This document shows, piece by piece, positions 23,489-32,731 of a stretch of DNA of 64,000 bases. The stretch's first letter is position 1, and every line of letters begins with the position of its first letter. The position numbers and the translations under genes were made by a program. Origin of the DNA: Coniella vitis (taxonomy: Eukaryota; Ascomycota; Sordariomycetes; Diaporthales; Schizoparmaceae). Location: the NCBI GenBank assembly GCA_011317545.1, contig WUJK01000001.1, forward strand, positions 434,001 through 498,000, read 5' to 3'. The notes under the pieces were generated by a model, which saw only the letters and a program-made list of their open reading frames with translations, searched no databases and was not told where the DNA came from.

Positions 23489-24085
23489 AGTCGGTTCAAA
23501 TGATTTAAATGGTTTAAAAAGACATCTACAGGGCGCGGGAGTATTGATGAGGTATGCGTGGAATGAGAGCGACGATGGCTGGCAAGTATAAGTGGGTGTC
23601 GGGGGTTGGGGTTGGGGTTGAATTGTATGTTGTGTTGCCTGGTGGTTGGCAAGTAAACATTGTATGATATCAAGCGCGTCAGCTTCTGAAGACCAAAAGA
23701 GCGGAGCCAGGACAGGGTGGGGTAAAGTTAGCTTTGTAGAGGGGTGTCTGCAAAGAAGCAAGCTGCGCCACAGTAGTGTGGCTGATGGAGGCTGAAAAAA
23801 GACTAGTGCATAGTGGCGCCTCAACGCTCGGACCAGCTCAGAAATTGTTGTGGGATCTCCGATTTTCTGCCTTTGCAAGTGGGTTGTGCTTTTCGAACTT
23901 CGAACCTCCATCGCCCAGCAGCCATTCGGTCAACCTGTGAGTGTCGCCCACCCCGTCTTGCCGCCTTACAGATCTAAAGCCCATACGATCGAATCAATCG
24001 AAGTTAACAATCGATATATTTCTACGATAGCACCGCGAAGTCGTACCCACTGTCCTTACGTTCGCGACCGACAACAACCGCAAAA
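23489..24085. promoter_or_regulatory. Divergent spc7/rps11 promoter region
   Basis: A 597-bp gap between two divergent starts. It contains a GGGGTT tandem at 23601-23620, about 115-130 nt upstream of the spc7 ATG, and an ACGCG core on the minus strand at 23675-23679. A leader of ordinary composition precedes the rps11 ATG. Confidence 0.55.
23601..23620. repeat. Short GGGGTT tandem in the spc7 leader
   Basis: Three consecutive G-run/TT units. The sequence is telomere-like in form but not the TTAGGG of most filamentous fungi. It is G-quadruplex-prone on the plus strand. Confidence 0.7.
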
Positions 24086-24973
24086 ATGGCTACCGAGTTG
24101 ACCGTCCAGTCCGAGAGGGCTTTCCAGAAGCAGCCTCACATCTCTCTGGTCACCAAGAGCAAGACCAAGCGTCCCGGCAAGGGTGGCGTGAGTGGTTCCC
24201 ACTGCGATCGAAAACCTCGAAGATCGTAGAACATTACAAAACTTACAAGTTCGGAGAGCTGACGGATTGTTGGAATAGCGCCGGTGGTACAAGGATGTTG
24301 GTCTGGGTTTCCGTACCCCCAAGGCCGCCATTGATGGCCAGTACATTGGTAGGTGAAGAATCTCAGTCTCTACATTCCACGGACCACGAATTCGCATTTC
24401 GAAACCGCGAGTGCAGTAATGATCAGGGTGCTTTATGGGGCTCAAGAGAAGGGACGCGCTTGAAGGAAGCATGGTCAAGAAAGCCCAGGACGCCACCGCA
24501 CAACAAATCGCATATTGCTCGTTGCACGAAGCGGACAAAATCGTCACGAGGAGGATCTGGTGCTGACAGTCACGTCTCGAACAGACAAGAAGTGCCCTTT
24601 CACCGGTCTCGTCTCCATCCGTGGCCGTATCCTGACCGGCACCGTCGTCTCCACCAAGATGCACCGTACCATCATCATCCGCCGCGAGTACCTTCACTTC
24701 ATCCCCAAGTACGCCCGTTACGAGAAGCGCCACAAGAACCTGGCTGCCCACGTCTCCCCCGCCTTCCGTGTTGAGGAGGGTGACCAGGTCACCGTTGGCC
24801 AGTGCCGTCCTCTCAGCAAGACCGTAAGTCTTTTTTTCTTGGCAGCTACTTATAACGTTGCAGTGCTTGAATGTGGAGAGAATGGGGAGGCTGACTGTAA
24901 TTAGGTTCGCTTCAACGTTCTGCGTGTGCTGCCTCGCACCGGCAAGGCTGTCAAGAAGTTCTCCAAGTTCTAA
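24086..24973 (+). CDS. rps11: 40S ribosomal protein S11 (uS17 family)
   Basis: Small-subunit ribosomal protein. Four exons, 24086-24187, 24279-24348, 24585-24823 and 24905-24973, give 159 residues, close to the usual S11 length. Every junction has a GT...AG pair and keeps frame. Diagnostic stretches are [19 protein letters not shown] at the start, [18 protein letters not shown] in exon 2, [19 protein letters not shown] at the start of exon 3 and a basic KAVKKFSKF end. Four exons, the first only 34 codons, is typical of fungal ribosomal protein genes. Codon choice is strongly biased to C-ending codons (ATC, AAG, ACC), as expected for high expression. Confidence 0.97.
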
Positions 24974-25825
24974 GCGGGAGGCACAATGGATGGGATTTCC
25001 TCTGGGGACTTCTGGCGTCGATTGCTTGATGGTTTTAAACAAGAATTGGGCGGCGGATCAGGCGTGAATTGCGGAAAAGGAAAAATTCAAGGACACGAGG
25101 CTGCCCTCGTGCAGTTTGGAATGAAATAAATCCGGCATACCCGCAGCCTCCTGTCGACGAAACGATTATGCGAGGGTCATGCGTGATACTGCCGAGGAAT
25201 GGCGGGCCCGAGATCTCCGTCAATTACAAAAAAAAAACGATCTCAACCCACGTGTGGTCCCTTCCTGGTGCTTTTTCTACGACCGTCGGTCTTGTGCTTT
25301 GTTCGGAATCGAGTGCGCGCGGCTTGCTTGGATGTGGCCCGTTGCTCAACCATTCGTAGCAAAAGTCACGTGCTTCAGAACAGGCTGATACCTAATTCAG
25401 AATCTACAAATGCAGTCTTCTACCACCAAGCGATCGGACTACTCGAGTGCAATCAGATCAATCCCTCAACCGCGAAATTCACTTGCGAAAGGCAAATCGT
25501 GCCACTGTCGAATTACTCTGCAACTTGAGCTGGGCAATCTGAGGGAATTCCCTTTTAACGCAGTACAAGAGAATGAGAAGCTAGCATTCGACCTGCAGAG
25601 CGGCCTTGAACCTTTGGAACGATACCTATGGCTACCGCCATAACTTGTGACCAGGAAAACCAGTGAAATGTTCGACATGCCGGACAATAGCTACCAGCGT
25701 AAACCACTCAGCCCGAGATTTATCCAATTCGCCTTAACACAATGTAGCTAATACTCTTTCATACATTGATTTGAAAAGTACATCAGGATACAATTACCCT
25801 AGGGAACCAACCGTATCATCACGCA
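24974..25825. other. Intergenic between convergent rps11 and GFA gene
   Basis: Contains the 3' ends of two convergent genes. Open frames here (25069-25687) are short and without conserved features. No gene is supported. Confidence 0.6.
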
Positions 25826-26987
25826 TTAATCATCTAGTTTGTACCCCTCCGTGCCCTCATCCGACCTCTCAATACTTAAAGCACCCAAATCCACCCCCTC
25901 CAGCGCCCTGACATTCAGAGGCTTCAAGCTCAAATTTCGATAATAGACAGCAAGCGCCTTCTCTTTGCGCTCGGGAGGCAGTCTATCAAAAACACTAACA
26001 GGCGGACCATACACGTTCGAGTACACCAAGACACCACAGACCTTGCAATGGACTCTGCCGCTGTATCCCGGTGGACGTCTGTACTCGAACGTCTTGTCGT
26101 TCTCCGTGCCGGCGCGGAAGTGTACTTGGTCTTTGGTAGGGTAGATGCCGATATACGCAGTCTAACAGATAAGAGTGTTGGTATTGCTCTGGATGTCACG
26201 TGGAACTCACCTCGCCATGGTCCGGCAACCCAGCTTATGGAGCCGAATATGAATAATTCATCAACCCGGTCTTTGGGGAACAAGACTTACTCTCACGCAT
26301 GAACTGCAGTTGTCCTCTTTAACCTCTTGCTCTCCCAAGGGCGTCAAGAGCTCGGCTTGGACTTGACCGCAGTGGCAGGAAAACACCTGCTCAGAAGGAG
26401 AGCTTGCAACGCGTGTTGCTGGGGTGCTGTCCGCGGCAACGTCGACATCCTCGAGATGAAGCATGGTTGATCTGCACTTCTTTCTTAGCATCAGACATGC
26501 AAACCCCCCACATAAACCTCACAAGCATAGCATTGCCATCACGTACTGGATGTGAAAGGGATTAACTCCTTGTATTGTCCTGACATTGACAATAACTTGG
26601 CCCTTGAGAGGCCCAACCTCATGCACACCAAACACCGCGGTACCACAGTAACGGCAAAACTACCAACAGGACCCATGTTAGTAAGTATTCTATGACCATG
26701 GATAGATAGATGCATATAACGTCAGGAAGGTCCCGGGGAAAGGAAGAAAGGCATTAATCCCTTTCACTCACCTCATCCTTGAGTGTTTTGGACGCATAAA
26801 TGGTCAGATGGCCATCATCTCGAATGACCTGAAGCGCATTCTTGGGGGGCACGAGCCAGAGATGTCCCTTCTTACTGCAAAGACGACAAGGACAGGAAAA
26901 GGCGCTCGTGATCTGTGGGATCCCCTTGAGGCTAAATCTAAAACGCCCACAGTGGCAGTTGCCAAGGTACGTGTGCGTGTCTGACAT
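25826..26987 (-). CDS. Tandem GFA/CENP-V-fold zinc protein
   Basis: GFA-domain proteins bind zinc through paired CxC/CxxC motifs; some act in glutathione-dependent formaldehyde handling, but most fungal members have no proven substrate. Four exons, 26772-26987, 26547-26659, 26291-26471 and 25826-26161, give 281 residues with frame kept at every junction (donors GTGAGT, GTACGT, GTAAGT). Two GFA repeats are visible. Repeat 1 has CHCG (11-14), CPCRLC (32-37) and CRYCG (74-78). Repeat 2 has CHCG, NCSSC and CKVCG. The aromatic IYPTK stretch after NCSSC is also typical. Read separately, the exons look like two short genes; the splice sites and domain order support a single double-domain protein, a layout I recall from other ascomycetes. 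Confidence 0.88.
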
Positions 26988-27897
26988 GGACCCAGAACAC
27001 AACGAATCAACAATATCAAGATATTGAGCCAATTGTGCACACTATCTGAGTTGAAGAGGCAAAAGAACGCACTCGGAAGCAGGGAGTTGAGATAGATAAG
27101 GTTGAAGAAGCCATACCATAGGCGCTTATTGGTTGAACCAAAACCCAACTGCATCAGCCGTAAGCTGACGAGGCATTCGATTGCGCTAAAGAAATATATG
27201 GCCAACCCCTAGTTAAATGCTCTGCATCGATTGAAAGGATGCTTTTTAAGGGCTAGAGAAGAAATTATAATGTATCTGGGCAAGTGACTGGTAATGCCTA
27301 TACAAGCAGAGTGATACTAGCAGGCACGGTGCCGTCTGATAGCTGTTGCAACAATTTTTTGGCGTTTGTTCTTTTATTCGATATGTCTTTGTTCACTTTG
27401 CCAGTCCCGGATCCGCAACACAATAGTAAGCCTGACTGTGTTGCTTTAATCAATGGACGCACTATGAATAAATCCAAAGTCCAGCCTTTTTGGCTAGAAC
27501 CCAACAGCCCTGTAGGCTCCCTTAACACAGACGAGGTCATATTATTCTTTACTGGAGTCTGAACTGTGAGAAGCAAAAAGTAAAAAGAAAAAAGCGAAAA
27601 AGAAAGCCAGGAAATCAATTTGTGGTCTATTTCGATGTCAGCTTGGCGTTGATGGTTCTTGACGGCAATATGCTCGCTTCATCCCGGGTCGAGGCGTAAG
27701 TTGACTTGTATTAACCAACAATATTGTCATTCAGATATTAATTGCTAAAACGTTTCTTATTTTTGGAACACAATTCTCACCAAGTTCATTCCCTTTTCTT
27801 TTCTTTCTTTTCTTTTTCTTTTCTTTCTCGGTCAATTCGCTTACAGACCAACGGACCAAGGCGGGCGAGGCAGAGGCACGACGATCGGGAGAGAGCG
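26988..27897. other. Intergenic, divergent promoters
   Basis: No gene is recognised between the GFA gene and the Cys-rich gene. The last 100 nt before 27898 is a TTTTC-rich pyrimidine tract (27790-27830), as often seen upstream of fungal starts. Confidence 0.55.
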
Positions 27898-29115
27898 ATG
27901 ATGTATGATATCATCCGTCGTGTCCCCAAGCGACTACGACTGCTACCACCCACGGTTCCCGCTCTTAAATCGTCTTATTCACTACCACACCATTCTTTCT
28001 CATCACATCGAACCACGGATCTTGCATTACTTCGACAGCCACTAAAGCCATATAGAAACACTCGATTAAGATCTGCATCATCGCCAACTCCGCGCTCCCA
28101 CGCTTCCTTCCACACCTCAACACGCTTCTTGGGACGACGCACCAAAATGTCGTGGATGGACAGCTGGTCCCGCCCGTCTAAACATCAGGCAACGCCTGCG
28201 CCGTATTATATGATTCCAGGCGCAGAGGACACGCCCTACTGTCACTCCTGCGGGCGTGTAATTAGTTCACGCAAAACTCCTGGTGGTGGAGGAGGTGGTG
28301 GTAGTGTTGGCGGCGGCAGCAGCGCACCAGACAGCAAGACTCCTGTCAAATACTGTTCGAGTCGCTGCCGCAGCCACAAGCCTGGCAAGTTAGACCGCGA
28401 GATTGAGGATGCCTTTGTTGGCTTACTCAACGGTGAATTGGGAAGAATAGGGCACAGCAGCAACGCCGTTGCTTCTGCCACTGCAAAGAAAGGCTCTAAT
28501 AAGAAGGGCGCAGGCAAGAAGGTGAAGGGGGATGCTCGCATCCTTGTGCCGTGCGATGAAGTGGAGCGGTATATCTTTGACAGGGAGTTGGAAGATAATG
28601 ACCAGAAAGTCACAATTACTGAGGTCGTCGACGAGGGCGTGCACCTCGAAGATAGCGATTCGACGGACGCTGAGCCGTCACACCTTACGCAGACTTCTTC
28701 GAGCGAGCACTCATCTGCACTGGCGACGTCATTGGAGGACCCACTCGTCTTGACAGATGGTAAGCCTCCCATCGTCGACTACGATGTCCTTGCGCGCATG
28801 TCGATCCGCAGCGGTACGCGGATCCGACCGCCGCAGCATGTATCCGAGGTGAATGGCAGTGTAGGTGGGGAGAAGGGTCGAGCGGAGCGGATCGAAGAAA
28901 CGGACAAAATGCTAGAGAAGCGGAGAGAGGGACTGAGGCGATCCAAGCACAAGGAAATGGTCAAGTGTGCGGCTCGGAGGGGAGTGGTATTTGGGTTCGT
29001 GGTGGCCGGCGGAAAGGAAGAGGGTGAGAGAAGAAAGTGCGAGGCTGTCATGGCTGGCAAAGTGGTTGAGCCGAGCTATGCCAAAGGGAATTGGAGCGTT
29101 AGGTGGAGGGAGTAA
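27898..29115 (+). CDS. Unrecognised Cys-motif protein, possible mitochondrial presequence
   Basis: No named family recognised, although the MSWMDSWSRPSK start-like motif, the paired cysteines (YCHSCG and YCSSRC) and the VPCDEVERYIFD block have the look of a conserved fungal protein. The Cys pairs flank a Gly-rich linker and could form one zinc site. From ATG 27898 the product is 405 residues with an Arg/Ser-rich, acid-poor N terminus ending in SFHTSTRF, resembling a mitochondrial targeting sequence. A start at 28147 (MSWMDSW) would remove it. The frame is open to 27742, but that part is Phe-rich translation of a TTTTC tract and is probably not coding. The C-terminal half is acidic, then basic with a helical EETDKMLEKRREGLRRSK stretch. 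No intron is needed. Confidence 0.7.
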   Translation: MMYDIIRRVPKRLRLLPPTVPALKSSYSLPHHSFSSHRTTDLALLRQPLKPYRNTRLRSASSPTPRSHASFHTSTRFLGRRTKMSWMDSWSRPSKHQATPAPYYMIPGAEDTPYCHSCGRVISSRKTPGGGGGGGSVGGGSSAPDSKTPVKYCSSRCRSHKPGKLDREIEDAFVGLLNGELGRIGHSSNAVASATAKKGSNKKGAGKKVKGDARILVPCDEVERYIFDRELEDNDQKVTITEVVDEGVHLEDSDSTDAEPSHLTQTSSSEHSSALATSLEDPLVLTDGKPPIVDYDVLARMSIRSGTRIRPPQHVSEVNGSVGGEKGRAERIEETDKMLEKRREGLRRSKHKEMVKCAARRGVVFGFVVAGGKEEGERRKCEAVMAGKVVEPSYAKGNWSVRWRE

Positions 29116-29149
29116 CGGCCTTGGGAGAATATTTCAGCCAGCCAAAATG

Positions 29150-29171
29150 CCCCCCCCCCCCCAAAAAAAAA
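29150..29171. repeat. C13-A9 homopolymer junction
   Basis: Thirteen C followed by nine A, 35 nt after a stop codon. A similar C12-A4 junction is at 7033-7048. Length may be unstable or affected by sequencing error. Confidence 0.8.
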
Positions 29172-29318
29172 GGTTGAGACGGGATGGAAAAAAAAAGGCT
29201 TGCCTTCAAACGATTTGCAGATGGATATCACTATGTGAACGCCTATGACGCCCGAAAACCATATCGCTGAAAACTGAATGTGCATAAGCCAGTGGCCAGA
29301 TCTCTTCCATGCCGGTTT

Positions 29319-30388
29319 CTATTTTGCACTTCCATCTGCAGAACCCGAGGGCTTTGGTTTGAGTACCGTTGCGGCTTTGTCCCACAGCGTTGCCTCACCC
29401 TTCTCAAGTCGAGCTTTTCTCTCTGCCTCTTGTTCCTTCCACAGGGCAGTGATCTTGCCCACCATCTCGGCTCTAGATCTCATCTCAGCACCTAGAGCAG
29501 CCTGGTCTGCATCGCGCTCTAGCTCGCTCGCCTGGTCCAGCTTCTCTTGTTCGCGTTTCCTTGCCTGGTCGCTCATTTGTGCTGTTATATCCTTGGAGGC
29601 TTCCAACATCTGTTTCGGTATGATGGGCTCGAACTTTGGTGTTGGCTTGCCTTCCTTTTGTGCCTCTTCAACCGCGCGCTCTTGCGCCAGCATCTGGTGG
29701 TAAAGCTTGTCGGCGTGCATCTGGATCTTCTCATCGGTTTCTTGGTTTCCATCGACACTGTTGAGGTATCCGAGCGCTTTAAGCAGTTTCTGCAGGACGT
29801 AAACAGAACTGGTCAGCTCCAGTTGAGAATAACCAAATCACAAAACTTTGATGAAGACAGGTCAACACTTACCGATTGCAAGTTGTAGCACCTCTCAAAC
29901 TTGCGCACCTCGTCCCTGCACATTGTCATACGCGCATACAGGGTTCCGCCTCTCATGCAATTGCTCCAGTCAACCTGCTCCTCGGCACAATTCTCGAGCG
30001 CAGCACCTCCAATGGCCGCCTTGCGGCTCTTATAAGCTTCGAGCACATCGCGCAGCTTCTCCTCGTCCGACTTGGTCTCGTTCTCAACGTCAGCGAGCGG
30101 ACGGTACGTTTTCCACAAGTGTGCGTATCTGCCGTCTTGGTAGAGACTCTCTTTGGGAACTGAGGATTTGTTGTCCGTTTGGCTTGTGCTAGCAGCAGCC
30201 TGTTGTGCCTGAGTGGCTGCTACCTGTGCATTGGCGGCGGCGGCGGCGGCATCGTCTTGCTGGGTGGCCGACTTCTTGCTCTCGTACTTGATGGGCGATT
30301 CCTTTTCGAGGAACTCACGGACTTTGGGGTCGAGCTTGGCGAGGGGCTCGTCGCTCCTCTTGCCAAACCAGCCGTCAAAGGCTCCCAT
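29319..30388 (-). CDS. Emi1/DUF3128-like twin CX9C protein
   Basis: Two exons, 29873-30388 and 29319-29789, joined by an 83-nt intron (GTAAGT donor, CTGCAG acceptor), give 328 residues. The N terminus is MGAFDGWFGKRSDEPLAKLD, then an Ala/Gln-rich linker. The conserved core (about 84-185) includes YAHLWKTYRPLAD and twin CX9C motifs, C134-C144 and C157-C167. Such pairs usually form a helical hairpin in proteins of the mitochondrial intermembrane space. The C-terminal part is a long charged helix. I assign it to the Emi1/DUF3128-type family from this core by memory; yeast EMI1 is linked to meiotic induction. The function here is unknown. It lies on the same strand as the GMC gene upstream. Confidence 0.72.
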
Positions 30389-30798
30389 TGCGATGCTTTT
30401 TCTTTATGGCGCGAGCTGGGATGATTGTGTTTTATCGGCTTCTTGTCGGGGGCGAGGTCGGCAAAATGCGCTCCTTGTCTGCCAATTTGTGCTTATGTAA
30501 TACAGACACTTTACCGTGTACTATTAGACTATGCACAGCATACGATACGCGTGACGCGATGTCGCTCCTTCTTCAGCGCCACGAAAAAGAGCATGGACCG
30601 CAACAACAAGATCTACTACCTAGTAACTTTATGACTAAGCTTCTAGTCATAACTTCAAGATTGATCTCATAATCAAAGGATACATAATATACGCAAAGAT
30701 AATTCTCACCAGTCACAATTAACTTCACAATTTGCTAGATTCTGCGACCTCGACAGCGTACAGTCATTCATGTCTTGTCGAAACTACCTTGACCCACT
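30389..30798. other. Intergenic between Emi1-like gene and GMC gene
   Basis: A 410-bp gap holding the Emi1-like promoter and the GMC 3' end. An ACGCGTGACGCG stretch (about 30546-30557) is the only notable motif. No gene is seen. Confidence 0.55.
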
Positions 30799-32731
30799 TC
30801 AGACTCGGCTCTGCCAGCCCTGAGCCAATATATCGGCGGCTTTCTCCGCCACAGCGTACACATCAGCTTGGATATTTCCACGTGGTATCAGCGGGAAGAT
30901 GCTGGCGTCCACAATACGCAGCCCATTAACGCCATACACTTGCAGCTGCGTATCCACCACGCCGCCTTCCTCACGCGGCATCATAGCCGCTGTGCCACAC
31001 ACGTGATAGTGCGAGACGAAGCCATTTCTGACTGCCTCCTTGGCCTCCTCCAGCGTCTCGACCCTCTTGCCTCCATTGTGGATGCGGCGACCGTCCTCCT
31101 TGAACAGCTCGCGCAACGGGCTTGTGTCCCGCAGCGTTTCGAGGAGCAGCGTGTGTCGGCCGTGCAACTCCAAGTCCAGAGGATGCGACATGATGCGAGG
31201 GTCGATGATGGGAGCTGCCTCTGGGTCTGCGGATCGAATATGCGTGTTGCCGCGGCTGAACGGGTGGTTCAGCACCGACACGATCGAGGCATAGAAGCCG
31301 TCTTCTTTCATACCGAAAGTGTCTTGCGGCGACGGGTTTGTGCTGGGTGTGATTTGGAAGGGCGCAAGCGTGTACTGCGCCGAACTGTCATCAGGCGCGC
31401 AAATCTGCTCGCGCAGAACCGCAAACTGCTTCTTGAGCGCGTCAGGAACAGGCTCATCGTCAAAGTGCGTTGGCAAGAGCTCCTGCATGGACCCTTGGGT
31501 CAAATCTTGGTTCTGCAGCGGGAAGAAGGCGGAAGCCAGGGCGTGAGTGCTCAGTGGACCAGCCTTGGCCGTCACGAAAGCCTCGACGGCAACCTTGGCC
31601 ACTTCAGGGTTGCGCATCATGTCCGCCGAAGTTGCAGGGTCGGCCACCTCCCAGGAAAAGGGCACGAAACCGTGGTCCTGCAGGTTCTCGCCAATGTTGG
31701 GGTTGTCCAAGAGACACTCGATGTGGTACTTGGCAAGCACTTCCTTGTTTCCTACTCCTGAAAGCTCGAGGAGTTGGGGTGTCTTGATAGCGCCAGCAGC
31801 CATGACAACCTCGTGCTGAGCCAGAATTTGGTGTACCTGTCCGTCCTTATCCTTGAACTCAACGCCATTGGCTTTCAGTTGGCCGCTACCATTCTTCTCG
31901 AGCAACAGCCTTGTCACGAGCGCCTCAGTCACCACACGGAGGTTGGGTCTCTTGGCGACTTCCTCTGTGTAGTAGGCATTGCCTGCGTGGCTTCTCTCTC
32001 TGGTTTCAGGATCTATCGTGGCTGGGTTGTTGAAGGCGCCAATCGCGTCTCCACTGATTGGATCACCGACCAGCTTCTTGTTGAGGTTTGCCCAAGCGCG
32101 AGGCCACGCCGAGCTGAATGGAGGATATCCACTGCCGCTACCATAAGAGATCTTGACAGGCCCGTCTGAACCCTGGGCCTCCTTGATCTGGTAATCCAGC
32201 ATCAGGTCTGCCTTGACGTTCAGTTCGGGCTCAGTATATGTGTGGAACTTGCGAAAGTAAGGGGCCATGTGCTGCCAGCCCCAGCCTGGGTTGCCCAATT
32301 TCTCCCAAGAATTGAAGCCAGTGCGCGATGGGTAGATGACCATGCCCAAGTTGATTGCCGAGGATCCACCCAATCCTTTGCCCTGCGGCTCTCCCAACTG
32401 ACGGCCATTGAGACCAGGCTTTTTTTGCCCTCCAGGTGTTAGTTCCCGAACCATGCATGCAATCGAAATTCGGAGAGGCAATTGGGCTGTTGCGTACCTG
32501 AGGCTCCGTGACCATGCACCAGTCAAAGTCAGGGTTGAAGTAAGTGCTGACTGCTAGACCCTGACACCTGATTCTCAGGTCGTCAACCCGGTTGGCGCCG
32601 GCCTCGAGAACAAGTACGCGGATGTTCTCATTCTCAGTCAAGCGCGTGGCGACCACCAGACCGGACAAGCCACCCCCCACAATGACAAAGTCGTACTCGG
32701 ACGACTGCAGATCGGCAGTATTCGAAGACAT
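30799..32731 (-). CDS. GMC-family FAD oxidoreductase (choline/alcohol dehydrogenase-like)
   Basis: Flavoenzyme of the glucose-methanol-choline family, oxidising an alcohol-type substrate. Two exons, 32498-32731 and 30799-32418, give 617 residues, the usual length. The intron has a GTACGC donor and ACTAAC branch, and ends at an A-rich acceptor (AAAAAAAG) that alone keeps frame into PGLNGRQLGEP. The N terminus shows the FAD dinucleotide fold (VGGGLSGLV at 18-26, glutamate 43 in VLEAG), then GKGLGGSSAINLGM. The C terminus has SHYHVCGTAAM (catalytic His about 550) and IPRGNIQADVYAVAEK (second active-site position Asn about 593), matching the His/Asn pair of the family. There is no signal peptide, so it is probably cytosolic or peroxisomal rather than a secreted aryl-alcohol oxidase. 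Substrate unknown. Confidence 0.92.

Noticed and set aside
27742..27897. Upstream ATG extending the Cys-motif protein
   Set aside because: The added residues come from a TTTTC tract and look like leader translation.
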